The notes below the pieces were generated by a model. That model was not told where the DNA came from, made no database searches, and saw only the letters and a list, made by a program, of their open reading frames with translations. Shown here piece by piece: positions 23,133-34,089 of a stretch of DNA of 64,000 bases. Positions within the stretch are counted from its first letter, which is position 1, and the number at the start of each line of letters is the position of its first letter. The translations under genes and the position numbers were made by a program. The stretch spans positions 1,074,399-1,138,398 of the forward strand of contig NGZR01000007.1 of the NCBI GenBank assembly GCA_002197995.1. Reading direction: 5' to 3'. The stretch comes from Gaeumannomyces sp. JS-464. Taxonomy: Eukaryota; Ascomycota; Sordariomycetes; Magnaporthales; Magnaporthaceae.

Positions 23133-23759
23133 ATGTCTGCTTCTTGCGTGGCGACGTACAAAGTGCATGGCCTCCGTGAGAACACCATGTCTCTCAATGA
23201 ACCGCGCGTTTTGGGCGGCCCAGGCCACAGCAAGAGATGGGGAGTCCTCGTCGAGACCGACTCCGACGCCGAACCCGCCGACACCCGAAGAGGCGCGGCC
23301 AAGAGCTGGCACTGGGGCCGAAGCTGGAAACACTTTGTCGCCGAGACATTCAACAACAACCCCAAGCATGCGACGCAACCGCCCCTCCCAATCCCGCTTG
23401 CTGCCATCGGCCAGGCTCCCATGGGCAACGTCGGTTCCCGGAAGGTATCCCTGACAAGATCCAACGCCGTCCACAGACCCAGGTCTCGCAACACGTCGTC
23501 GATACTCGGCATTCCCGGCCAAGCAGAAAGGCCGCCATATGGGCCAGATCCAGCTAGCCCAACCTCGTCGATGACATCCGGCGAGAGCAACGCCGATACT
23601 CCGGTTGATTCTCCTCTGTCGCAAGGTCCTGATCACTTTGAAGAATGCCCTGAACCGCCCGATCGACCCGGGGAGTCATGGGATCTTGACGAACTATTTT
23701 TTGAACCAGGGACCGACGATGTCAAACCACTTCCATCTATCCCACACGAGCGCGAGTGA
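23133..23759 (+). CDS. Hypothetical protein, possibly the N-terminal part of the following RBR gene
   Basis: An intact 208-aa frame. An ATG at 23187 (MSLNEPRVLG) is a likelier start than 23133. The sequence is polar and Pro/Ser-rich with recognisable coding character: KSWHWGRSWKHFVAETF, SNAVHRPRSRNTSSILG and RPGESWDLDELFFEPG. I know no family. It stops at TGA 23757-23759, one base before an ATG (23761) that opens the RBR frame. Two genes on one strand one base apart would be odd in a fungus. Either the RBR transcript starts inside this ORF, or the two frames form one protein broken by an unrecognised intron or an indel near 23720-23760. Confidence 0.5.
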   Translation: MSASCVATYKVHGLRENTMSLNEPRVLGGPGHSKRWGVLVETDSDAEPADTRRGAAKSWHWGRSWKHFVAETFNNNPKHATQPPLPIPLAAIGQAPMGNVGSRKVSLTRSNAVHRPRSRNTSSILGIPGQAERPPYGPDPASPTSSMTSGESNADTPVDSPLSQGPDHFEECPEPPDRPGESWDLDELFFEPGTDDVKPLPSIPHERE

Positions 23760-23760
23760 C

Positions 23761-26001
23761 ATGGTGGATGAGACGAGCAGGGTTGCCTCGCCTGCTAAGG
23801 CTGCGGTGGAATCAACGTCCCCGGGCATTTTTGACGAAACCAACAGAGTAGCCATGCCTGCGAAGACTGGAATCGAAACAATTACATCAACGGCGGATAA
23901 TTCCGTCGAAGAGCTATTGGCAAGGATAAGGGCTTTGGAAGCCGAGTTAAGAGAGAAGAATGATCGCATGGCAAGAAAAGACTCACTGGTACATGAGATG
24001 TTGGACAGCTTGAGGCCGACGGACCAGACTGGGGGAAGCGATGAGCCACTGGCGGTGGCTGCGAGAGTGGGAAGTCGGATGAACGAGGCGAACTCATTCC
24101 TCAAGTCCATCGACGGCGCGCTCACACAGCGCAACATCCTGATGCTGAAATACGTCCAGCGCCAGGGTGACACTGCGGCGCCGGCCTCGGCAGTAGCACC
24201 AGCGTCACCATCTCAGACTACTCCGGGTATGTTCAGCAAATCGCCATCCACCGACATCGACGCCGCCATGAGCCTTGCCCAGGCTGCCGAGTATGCAGCG
24301 AATCTAGATACGCGACAGACACTCGGAACTTCGGGGACACTCTCGGTCAAATTTTGCAGAATATGTCGCATCCCCAAGTTCCTCAACGCGCCGGTCTATC
24401 CCTGGCTGTTTTCACCATCGTCCTCCAGGCATGGCAGGCAGACGGTGTTTGAGGTGAATGAGTTCTTCTCAGCCACCGGGGTCACGACGTGCTGCGCGAA
24501 AGCCGTTTGCAAAAAGTGCTACGTCGCAGGGCTAATCGCCGGCGCCGCCACCGACTGGTGGCACAACCTCGGCCCTGAGCGCCCCGTGGACGGGAACTTG
24601 GACTGGCTACGGTGCCCAATGCCCTCATGCTCGGGGCCGCCCAGCCAGCAGCCTCAACCGAGCGGGCCTCACTACACGCTCGGCGCCCTCATCGCCTCCC
24701 GCCTTTCGGCGCTGGGGGGCATCGACCTTACGATGCACGTGTTCCGGTTCGAGAGGGCCTGCAAGCTCCGCGCCGCGCTGGAGGCCTTGACACCGCGGCC
24801 CACCGCCGAGGCCCTCACCCTCGCGGCCAGGCTCCACGCCGAGCTGGTCAGACAGGGGCGGATGCGCCACCTCTTCAGCACAAGCATCAGGGACGCCGAA
24901 ATGGGCCCTCGGCTCCTCCCCATCGACTCAGAAGACGGGAGCAGCACGCTGAGGGTGCCCGTGTTCACAGGCTTCTTCGTCAGCCCCTCGACGCCGCGCG
25001 AGAGCCTCTGCTCGGCGGCCGCGGGGGGGCCGATGCGCTACACGACGCGCGACTGCAGCATCTGCTGCGAGGCCGTGCGCGACGCCGCCGACGGGACGCC
25101 GCACGACGAGGCGCTCTGGGCCGCCGCGGCCGCCGCCTTCCCGGGCGCATGGTCCGTCTCGGTCCGCGCGTTCCCCACGGCCGCCGTGCTGCCCGCCTGC
25201 GCGGCCCGGCACGCCCTCGACGTCTGCCGCGGCTGCCTGGCCCGGCACATGAGCTCGCAGCTCGACTCGAGGGGCCGCGACGTCGCCGGCCGGCTGGCGT
25301 GCCCCAGTATGGGGTGCGGCCACGTCTACTCGCACGACGAGGTCCGGTCCCTGCTGCTGCCCTCCGTCCTGTCCGCCGCCGACGACGACTACGGCGGCGG
25401 CCGCGGCGGCGAGGACCTGTTTGCGCGCTACGACCGCCTCTGCCTGCTCAACCACCTGTCCGACATCCCCGGCTTCATGTGGTGCCTGCGCGAGGGGTGC
25501 GATAACGGCCAGATCCACGACGTGGTCCCGCCCGGCGACGACGACGGCGACGACGGCAGCAGGACATCGCGCTGGGTCCACGCGGCGCGCCACAGGGTGA
25601 CCTGCGAGTCGTGCAGCTTCGCCATGTGCGCCCGCCACCAAAGCGCCTGGCACGAGGGGCTGACGTGCCGCGAGTGGGACGAGGTGCGGGCGGAGGAGGG
25701 CAACGTGGACCCGGCTGAGGCGGCGTCGCGGCGCTGGATCGCGGCCAACACGAAGCGCTGCCCGGGCCTCGGGTGCGGCGCGCCCGTCGAGAAGGGCGAA
25801 GGCTGCTTCCACATGACGTGCCGCCGCTGCTCCTTCGAGTTCTGCTGGGAGTGCCTGGCCGACTGGTCCGAAATCGGCCGGGCCCGCTCCCAGGGCGGCG
25901 GCCACAACGTCGGCTGCTTTTTCCGCGAGCCGGGCGCGCCCAGGCCCACGGCCATCAGGGGAACTTCGGCCCGGGAGGCTGCGAGGATGGCCGTACGATA
26001 A
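23761..26001 (+). CDS. RBR (RING-between-RING) E3 ubiquitin ligase-like protein
   Basis: A 746-aa frame without introns from ATG 23761; the same frame is open further upstream, with an ATG at 23722. Near the N-terminus is a duplicated motif (VDETSRVASPAK, then FDETNRVAMPAK), followed by a coiled coil (about 48-85, EELLARIRALEAELREK). At about 197-285 a cysteine cluster begins FCRICRIPKF and includes CCAKAVCKKCY. RING1 starts at about 429 (DCSICCEAV, later DVCRGCLARH and CPSMGC). IBR is at about 571 (FMWCLREGC, CESCSFAMCARH). RING2 is at about 665 (RCPGLGCGAPVEKGEGC, FHMTCRRCSFEFCWEC); its GC-FHMTC holds the expected catalytic cysteine for HECT-like transfer. Substrates are unknown. Codon use is very GC-rich in the second half. 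Confidence 0.82.
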   Translation: MVDETSRVASPAKAAVESTSPGIFDETNRVAMPAKTGIETITSTADNSVEELLARIRALEAELREKNDRMARKDSLVHEMLDSLRPTDQTGGSDEPLAVAARVGSRMNEANSFLKSIDGALTQRNILMLKYVQRQGDTAAPASAVAPASPSQTTPGMFSKSPSTDIDAAMSLAQAAEYAANLDTRQTLGTSGTLSVKFCRICRIPKFLNAPVYPWLFSPSSSRHGRQTVFEVNEFFSATGVTTCCAKAVCKKCYVAGLIAGAATDWWHNLGPERPVDGNLDWLRCPMPSCSGPPSQQPQPSGPHYTLGALIASRLSALGGIDLTMHVFRFERACKLRAALEALTPRPTAEALTLAARLHAELVRQGRMRHLFSTSIRDAEMGPRLLPIDSEDGSSTLRVPVFTGFFVSPSTPRESLCSAAAGGPMRYTTRDCSICCEAVRDAADGTPHDEALWAAAAAAFPGAWSVSVRAFPTAAVLPACAARHALDVCRGCLARHMSSQLDSRGRDVAGRLACPSMGCGHVYSHDEVRSLLLPSVLSAADDDYGGGRGGEDLFARYDRLCLLNHLSDIPGFMWCLREGCDNGQIHDVVPPGDDDGDDGSRTSRWVHAARHRVTCESCSFAMCARHQSAWHEGLTCREWDEVRAEEGNVDPAEAASRRWIAANTKRCPGLGCGAPVEKGEGCFHMTCRRCSFEFCWECLADWSEIGRARSQGGGHNVGCFFREPGAPRPTAIRGTSAREAARMAVR

Positions 26002-26320
26002 ACGAAGGATTACGACTGCACGACTAACGCGATACAAGGTTCTTCCTGTTCTTATTTCTTTTGTGTAATTATATACAGCATGAAGTATAGGCGCCTCGCA
26101 CAAGAGAAGCCAGGGATTGGCGTAAGGCTAACAACATTGCCCACCTCAGTTGACCAAAACCCAAGCGATTAATATTAATACTAAAGGGCACGCACACACA
26201 CCGGCTTGCAGGACCAATCACCCAATATCCATAGGTACCTTAGAAGAAAGGCAACACCAGCAATAGAAACAGCAATCAAGGCCACCGCCACCTGTGACAG
26301 CAGCCGACGGACTGCCAGAC
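26002..26320. other. Convergent intergenic spacer
   Basis: AT-richer 3' UTR sequence shared between the RBR gene (plus) and the DUF2456 gene (minus); no other feature. Confidence 0.5.
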
Positions 26321-27286
26321 CTAGGCGCTGGAAGCGGAGTAGCCCTCGCGCGTCATCCAGAATATGGCGTACTCTGGCGTGATCCATAGAGCCTGGACGG
26401 CGCCGAGGGCGCCCTTGAAGATGACGGGGGCGTAGGCGGCGGGGAAGAAGTAGTCGCCCGTCTGCGTCAGCGCGCCGGCGCTGCAGACGAGGATGGCAAG
26501 CGAGATGGGCCAGAACAGGACAAAGGCCGGCAGGACCAAGACCAGAGATCGCACGAGCTGCGCGCCCAGGCACGCGAGCAGGTCCCCACAGCGCTGCCCC
26601 AGGAGGCTCTGTTTCCGCTGCTGCTGGTTGTCCTTCTCGCCCTGGTCGGCGGCAGCGCCGGTCGAGCACGCGCGCGGCGGCCGTGTCCTCGTCGAGCATG
26701 TAGAACCAGTGCTCGAAGCGGCCGCCGGCCAGGGCGCCGCGCCGGGATGAGGACGGCCAGGCGAGGGGCTGGACGGCGCCCTTGCGCAGGTCCCGGCGCA
26801 CGAGGAGCATCTCGACCATCCAGGTGACGACGCACTGCAGGATGATGGTCACGGCCGCGTCGCCCGCCATGGTGGCCGGGAAGCCCCAGAGCAGGACGGG
26901 GCGGGTCTGGCGTGCGTACATTGCTGTTTCGTTGTTGTGTTCCGCATTAGTATCAAGGCAGCTAGGTAGCTTGGTTGGCCGGATGGCACTCCAAGGGGAA
27001 AGCTTTACTTACCATATGCTATGCCAAAGTTGATGCCGCCCGAGATGAGCATGGCACCCAGGCCGTGAGGGCCGAGGATGTAGAGCCACTGGCGGCGGGT
27101 GGGCCGCTGGCCGTGCCGGGAGAAGACGAACAGCCAGCGGAAGATGCTGCTGGGAGCTTTCTCTTGCGGTGCGGGCGCGGCCTCGACGTCGGCCGGGACC
27201 GGGGCTGGCTGGTCTGGGCCCGGTGGTGGTGGTGGTGGTGGTTGGGCATCCTTTCTGCCGTAGCTCTGGGGCCGGATCCACTGCAT
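26321..27286 (-). CDS. DUF2456-family fungal membrane protein
   Basis: Three exons (minus): 27286-27013, 26923-26670, 26608-26321; 271 aa. The first intron is a clear 89-bp GT-AG. The second (61 bp, gtgctc...acag, very GC-rich) is inferred because the frame changes between FEHWFYMLDEDTAAAR and SLLGQRCGDLL; an indel in the assembly is the alternative. The protein has a Pro-rich N-terminus (about 1-45), then RQWLYILGPHGLGAMLISGG, a hydrophobic segment (TIILQCVVTWMVEMLLV), FEHWFYMLDED, and two C-terminal hydrophobic segments (LVLVLPAFVLFWPISLAIL and ALGAVQALWITP). This order matches fungal DUF2456 proteins, whose function is not established. It is probably an integral membrane protein with about four TM helices. 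Confidence 0.72.
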
Positions 27287-28290
27287 GGTGGAGGGAGGGT
27301 ATGGTCTGGCGGCCGAGTAGGAGGGTAGAATAAGAATAAAGATAGTGTCAAAAAAATCTATGCCGGTGAAGAATGCTTTGTTTGTTCTTGCGTGTGATCA
27401 AGATCCTGGCTGAGGATGAGCAGAGAAGATGCTCCGTCGAAAGGATGGTTGGCGGGAGAATTCCGGGAGAGACGCAAACACGGCAAGCCAGGCTGAATGC
27501 ACGGAGCAAGGAAGGAGCCCCGGACTGAGAACCGGAAAGAGAGTCGGAGGAAAGGTCGGGAGCAGATCCGGAAGGTGCACCTAAGGTAGCCAAAGACCAC
27601 CAGGTCACTGCCCGTCCAAATTAGATGGCGGATCTGGTGGGCCAGGGGGCATCTTTCGGGAAGGCCCAATCTCCAGTTCGGGAGATGCCATATTTGACGG
27701 GGCAAATTGCGGCTTTCAAGGTTGGCTTGGGCCTTCTTTTGTTGGGCCAGTAAAGGTCGCTACCTGCCCAACCGGCGCTTCCTTCCAAGACCTCATGTTT
27801 GGCGTCTGAGCTGATGCAGGAGCCTCGACCGTGCTGCTTTTCCTCTAGTACTTCCGAAGTGCAGCGCAGCTAAAAGCACAGCACAGCCTGGGACGGCTTA
27901 TTGTATTTCAACATTTTGTATACACTTGTCCGTTTCTTCAAGCCATGTTCCTGTCCTACTTTTTCAAAGCTGAAGAAAAAGATACAACCCCCCGAAGGAA
28001 CAATCTAATCATGCCGGCCTCCGGAGACCAACAGATGCAAGGCCAGTTGGGAAGGGCGCAATCTTACACAATGTACATGCGACGCCGCCTGCCCTCCTTT
28101 CCTTGCCCTCCTTTCCTCCGTTTCGTGCATCCCGTTCCCCTTTTCTGTGTTGCCTGTGTTCCCAGCCATCCTGAAACCTGCCTGTCATTACTGACCGCCC
28201 GCCCTGCCCAAACCCGTCACAGATTGTCATCCAAAAATTTCCAGCTCAGCTGAGCTATGCCGACTAACTTAGCCTGCGTCTCTGGTAACC
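27287..28290. other. Intergenic between DUF2456 and glycogen synthase genes
   Basis: It holds the DUF2456 promoter and the 3' flank of glycogen synthase; nothing else recognisable. Confidence 0.45.
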
Positions 28291-30816
28291 CTAGTTACCG
28301 TTAAGATGCACGCCGTCCAGGGGACTGCCGGGGCCCGTACGCTTGGTGCGAAGAGTGAGGGGGAACGGGTACTCGTCCGGGTCCTCCTCCTCACTGAGTC
28401 CATCACCATAGTCAGCCTATCTGATGCGTTCGTAGTGCTTCGAGGTATCACAAGCAGGGGAAAAGCCACCGAGGCAAGCCCATAACTTACGGCAGCTTCC
28501 ATGAGACGTAGTCCTCCGTGCTCAGGCCCTCGCGGCCCTCCTGAAGGCTGGCAAAGTCGCCAGGCGTCATCATGCCGGTTCGGTCGCGTGGGGATCCTGG
28601 CACCGAGAATGGCCTCGAGATCTTCTGTTCGGGTCCCGCCATGAAGTCGTCGTCGGCCTCATAGCTGTCGAACGAGGTGGGGTACGCCCGGCGCAGCGCC
28701 AGCTGCCGGGCCTTGACGTACTCCATGCCCATGCGCTTCCAGTCGAGCAGGTCACTGAGCCGCTCCGTCCGGTTGCGCTGGTTGATGCGCTGGCGGCGGC
28801 TCTTCTGGCAGAACTCCATCATGCAAGACGTCAGCTGGTTCACTGAGTCATCCACGCCCTTGGACCGGCGGTCCACAATGTAGATGCCGTAGTCGCTCGA
28901 GTTCTCAATGAGCTCCTCCATGTAGCAGCCGAAGCCCGACAGGTTCGTCGTGATGCTCGGCACGCCCATGACGGTGCACTCGGCCGGCGTGTATCCCCAC
29001 GGCTCGTAGTATGACGCAAAGACGCCCAGATGCGTGCCACGCACAAAGTCGTCGTAGTCCAACGGCAGCACAGGGTTTGCCGAGTTCAGGAACTCCGGGT
29101 GGAAGACGACCTTGACACGGTCCGTCGGATGGTTGAACAGCTGCACGCGTCGGATCTGGTTAAGAATGGGGTCGTCATGGTCGTTCACCATGTTGTGCGT
29201 GACAATGGGCGGGAGCGCATGCCTCTTCATGGCAAACAGGCGCCGCCGCAGAAGGACACGGTCCTGGCTGGTAATCAGTTCCTTCTCGTCGGGGAGCGGG
29301 TCGCCGTCGTGCCACTTGAGTGAGCGCTCAAAGATGCGACGGCCGATGCCCCTCTCAATCACATCCACCGTGTCTCTCAGCGACTTGATGACAGCCTGTC
29401 CCTTCAAGGCTTCAACCGTGAGAGACGACGTCTGCGCGGGCATAATGATAAAGGCCACAACCGTCGTCTTGCTCCCCGAAGCCTTCAGGCGGTGGTTCAG
29501 TCGGGCCAGAGCCTCGATGAACATGTCGCATCCTTTGTTCCGGAACTCGTACCGGCCCGCTGTGAAAAAGTACAGTGTGTTCTCGGGCTCGAAGTCGTAG
29601 TGGCCGTAGAAGTGGCCGCGGACAAAATCGTGGATCTTCTCCTTAGACTGCGCGTGCAGGTTCTGGAACTCGTGCATAGCGGAGAACTTGGTCACGTTCA
29701 GGCCGTTGGGGAGGACACCGTCAGGCTTGCGCTTCAACAAGTGCTCACTCTCGTACGCCGTGATATGGGACACGGTCGTGAACACATCGCACGAGTGCGC
29801 GGCGGCGCGCTCGATGCAGTACCTGTGGTAGATGCCTCGCTTGCCCGCCTCGGCGTCCACGTCGAACCACTGCAGGTTGTTGTAGAAGTCGACCGACCCG
29901 GCGCAAAGGTATCGCCCGAGAAGGGTGGCGTGCGTGGTAAATATGGTGGTCACATCGATCTTGCGCTTCTTGCACAGGGGAAGAGCGACACCGGCAAGCC
30001 ACTCGTGGAAGTGGGCAATGACAGCCCTCTTCTTTTCGTGGCAGACATACTGTGATGTGAGAGGTGGGGTGTCAGCGAGCCAGCTCTCAACCGTGCCAGA
30101 GCCCCTGTTTTTCAGACTGCTCCTCTAGGACCTGGGACAGCTTAGTTACCTCTCCAAGGAACCAGGCGACAAGGTATCCAACACGATAACCTCGTTGGTC
30201 TCGTCGTCGCCCGGGGGCGCGGGGATGGAGGCGACATTCCAGAGATCGGCCTTCCACTCGTCCATGTGTTTGTACGCCGTCTTGGTGTCGATAAGGAGCA
30301 CACGGGGGGCACCCTCAATCAGCCAGCGCCCATACAGGATCCCGATACCCCGATCCCTCATGGACTGGATAGTCGCCGCCAGCTCGGGGTTCGTGGGCTC
30401 CAGCTCCTCGACTTCAACAGCAGCCTTGGCGCAAGAAGGTTTATTAGCGGGACAACCCCTCTCTCACTCCGTCTGTGCGCGCTACAGTGACGCCCGGTCT
30501 CCTTTACGATCGTGGCTTACGGAGTGGTGGTTGAGGGGCCCGATAAGCGTGTATCTGTCGCCATATTCGGACGTCGTCACAGGCGCCTTGGATTTGATAA
30601 CCGAGTAGATGCCTCCGACTACCAGACAGAGACAAAGTTAGACCAGTGGCGCAAGTGGCTAATCGAGCTAGAGCAAGTTCCCGCGCGCAGCTCCTGGGAA
30701 GCTGCTCGCGGGATTCGGGCGCTAAACATACCGCGATGGGCAACCTCGGTAGCGACCTCGAACAAGATGTGCTGCCTGACATCGCGCGGCTCGCGCTCTC
30801 CGCTGTCGGACGCCAT
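28291..30816 (-). CDS. gsy1: Glycogen [starch] synthase, GT3, with one frame break
   Basis: Five exons (minus): 30816-30732, 30618-30521, 30424-30150, 30049-28491, 28393-28291; about 706 aa once the frame is continuous. It transfers glucose from UDP-glucose to glycogen alpha-1,4 ends in the cytosol. Conserved segments include [84 protein letters not shown] and [19 protein letters not shown]. The C-terminus, rich in Ser/Thr-Pro sites ([15 protein letters not shown]), is where phosphorylation regulates fungal and animal enzymes. The last exon adds [20 protein letters not shown]. At about 30170-30185 the frame changes: NEVIV is in one frame and YLVAWFLGE in another, needing one extra base. The five exons sum to 2120 nt, one short of a multiple of three. 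The rest is intact, so an assembly deletion is likeliest. Confidence 0.93.
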
Positions 30817-33800
30817 TGTGTCCGGAATTCTGTATGCAAACCATCAGTTTTCTGCGGCCGGATTCGAATGATATGTGGTGCCTCTTGTACCCTCCAGGAG
30901 GAAACGAGGGGATGTGATATAAAAATAGCGATTCTGTGGAGTAGGAGAGCGCCCGGGAACAAAGTCTCCAATGAAGATGTCGGGCTATCCGAGTAACGGT
31001 GATCTTCAAAAAGCGACGCCACCAACCAAAGACGGCGGGAGTGGTGTCCAGGGGCCTCTAGCCACCGCGTACTCACAGCAAAGCCCGATGTCGGGTTCAA
31101 CCGAGGCGCGCAAGCAAGCAAGCGAAGCGGAAGGGATATGTAACGAAGAGACGCCGGAGAGGAGTAGGTGGGACACGATATCGCTGGTGCGATGCCTTGC
31201 GGGCCGGGACAGAGGCTGTTGGTGGGACGGGCTAGGCCAGCCCGTGGAGGGGTAGGATAGATATATACGATATGCAGGTGGCTCGAAGTTATTTCCTTGG
31301 AATCCCCCGCGTCGCAACCAAGGATGTTCTGAAGGTATTACCGCCAGACCCAAAATGCAGCAGTAGCGGAGATAGTTGAGAGACGGGGGCGAGGGGTTAA
31401 AACAGGACGAGACAGAAGGAGGAGGCGAGCGTGGAGGGAAAAAAAAAAAAAAAAAACATAGCAGCAATCATCCCATGTCGAGGCACGAGCAAGGCCCCGG
31501 GCGTGCAAGCGCTGCGGTGGTTGGGCAATTGGCCGCTAATGCGAAAGGTGCAGGGGTCCAGGAGGAGCTCTCCAGAGCAACCAGAAACTGTGGGATCCGG
31601 CACAACCTCCTCTTCAGGTTGTGTCTTGGGGGTGCCATCAGCACTGTGAGGGGCAGCCAGAGCGCCAAAGCCACCCGGGGTGTACAACGGGGATACCTGC
31701 AGCGTGTCGTGCGTGCTAACTAAAGTCGCGCCAGGGCTGCATTGAGCAGCGTTAGCGTCTTTACACTCCAACAGCTATCATGGTCCAAGTTCCGTGCCTT
31801 GAATCCTTCGACCTCGCAAGCTTGATACGAGACAAGGCCGGGGAGATTTTTTTTTTTTTTTTTTTCTTTCCCCTCCCCCTCCCTCGACTGACGCCGGTGT
31901 CAGGTATCAATACAAGATTTCACATCAATGAAATTTTCTGCACTGGTACGGGGTCGCATTGGGCAGACAGCGAGAGGCAATTAGGCACCTGTTTCCAAGC
32001 ACGAGGGCTGATTCCTCGGAGCAGATTCGGTCGCCTCCTCCCCCTCCTGCCGGGCTCATCATCCCGCGTTATTATCGCCAGAATCAAAAATTTCTCGCTG
32101 CGTGCCTCCAATTTGTTGAAATCGGGCCGGCACTGCCCAACACTTCCGACACACGCCAGCCTCGATTCGTGCGAGGTCGGAGTTCTCCTAGCACCGGATG
32201 GCCCTCGAAGGCAGGCAGAGGCTTTTTCTCCCCTGCTTATTTTTTTTCTCGTCTGGCAGCCCAGCCTTTTTCGACACTAGTCGTTCCCGTCGTGTCTGTG
32301 GGCGTCATTTCCCAGCTCAACGGGCGTAAAACTCCTCGGCGGTTGACACGACGAAATCTCGATCCCATCTCTCGCTTGGTACCTGCCCTGTACGCCGTTT
32401 GCGCTGCCAAATGACAAGCCGCCACACTGTGGTCGTCCCTGTCTGCTTAGTCAGTGGATGACGACAGTTGTGCGGGGGGTCCCAAAGCTCTGCAGGCGTC
32501 ATCCCAGCCCAAGCCATGCGCCCCCGTCCACGACCCACCGGCGGATTGGGCAAGCTCTCCAGCTTTGGCCTCGAGTTTCCAGCACCAAACCTTTCCATCG
32601 GCGAGCCCAGACGACCTCCAACTGACACATGTCTCGACCATTGTTTGCATGTTCTGGCTCCATTGCACTGCAGCTGCAGCTGGTCTCGGTAACTCCTGAT
32701 GTGCGAACAGGCATTCGTCTGGTTCCTCGGAGGCCAGTGCATTGTTACACGACGCAGAGACAGGCACAGCAAGATAAAAAGGCTGTTGCACCACGCGTGC
32801 CGGCTGGTCTGGCCACCCTGGTATGAGTGCCCAATGGATATCTGTGGGGTCCGGGTGTGGACTGCCAGGTGGTTGTCGTGGGATCCAGCAAAACTGGGAT
32901 CACCTCCCCGCGGAGAGCCCGGAGGCCAGACTTGCCAGAAGCATCATTGCTACACCCCTCCAGGATCAGAATTGTTAGTCGGTGGAACCCCCTGACCTCG
33001 CCAGGGGTACATAACGCTGCGAGAAACTTCTAGAGCAAACCAAGGTATCGACTAAGTGGAGCCAGTGTGGGGCTAAAGTAGAGATACATTGATTTCGGTG
33101 CAATTTTTTATGCGGAAAAATGTCTCTAGGTACAGAGGCCTAAATAGGAAGGATCCACTTTACTAGTGATTCTGATCCCTGGGACCTGTACTTGCTCCCC
33201 GCATTTTAGGAGTAACTCCTCTTGTTTTTCGGTATTTGGCTTTTTTGTGTTTCGTCCATTCCGGTGTATCGGCTGGCGACGGCCCTGTGGTGGGAGAAGA
33301 GAGACGCAGTGGTATTATCGGGGCCAGTTATGCGATCCGCCATGCTTGATGGATGCACGACATGCACGAAAACGGCGCCCAACTTGTGGCTTGCTCCTTT
33401 GGCTGTCAACCTTTTCGGCAGCTTCCGTCGAAGCGGAGAGTGTCCTTCCGTTCGTTTATTTCCGTGAGGCCGACGACCAACCCTAACCCGGACAGATGCG
33501 CCAGGCTACTTTTCAGTTCCACCCCCATCTTGCGATCTCTCGTTGGAGACAGCACTCGCACTTCTGTGTGCTGATGGCACGAAATTGGACAAGGTAAATA
33601 AAGACACTAGCTGTAATCTCTTTTACTTCGCAGATAATACTCGATCTTCGATTCCTGTCTTCTTTACATTTTCCAAGATCACGCACAAATCCGTGATGAT
33701 TCGAGGACCAAGGAACCATTGTTAGTGTAGATCGTCGCTGGAATGGAGGGCTTTGTTCTTATCAAAGCCAGCTTGTTTAATTCTTGCCATCTTTGCGGTG

Positions 33801-34089
33801 GGTTCATTAACTAGCCACTCGACAAAGGTATGCCTTTGTCTTCAAGTTCATCATAAAACAATGCCAGAAAGAAGTGCTGGCACACTGTGGATAAGATAAA
33901 TAACCATTGATACTACTCGATGCCTCGGATTCTCGGCCTTCGAGCTCCTATAGACAGCATACCCCATACAATCTCTGTCCAACTGACAGATCCAAGACCC
34001 TCGAATCTCTCAAGTTTATTCCTCCTCTGCCCATAACCTCTCTGTCAGGGCCTCATCACACATTTATACGCACACGCATAGTTCCAAAT
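30817..34089. other. Long intergenic region, about 3.3 kb
   Basis: No supported gene. It contains the glycogen synthase promoter, an A18 run (31439-31456), a T19 run (31847-31865), and a leader region before the CCCH gene at about 33900-34089. Open frames of 100-205 codons on both strands show no protein-like features. Confidence 0.45.

Noticed and set aside
24928..26103. 391-codon minus-strand open frame
   Set aside because: Antisense shadow of the RBR gene in very GC-rich coding sequence.
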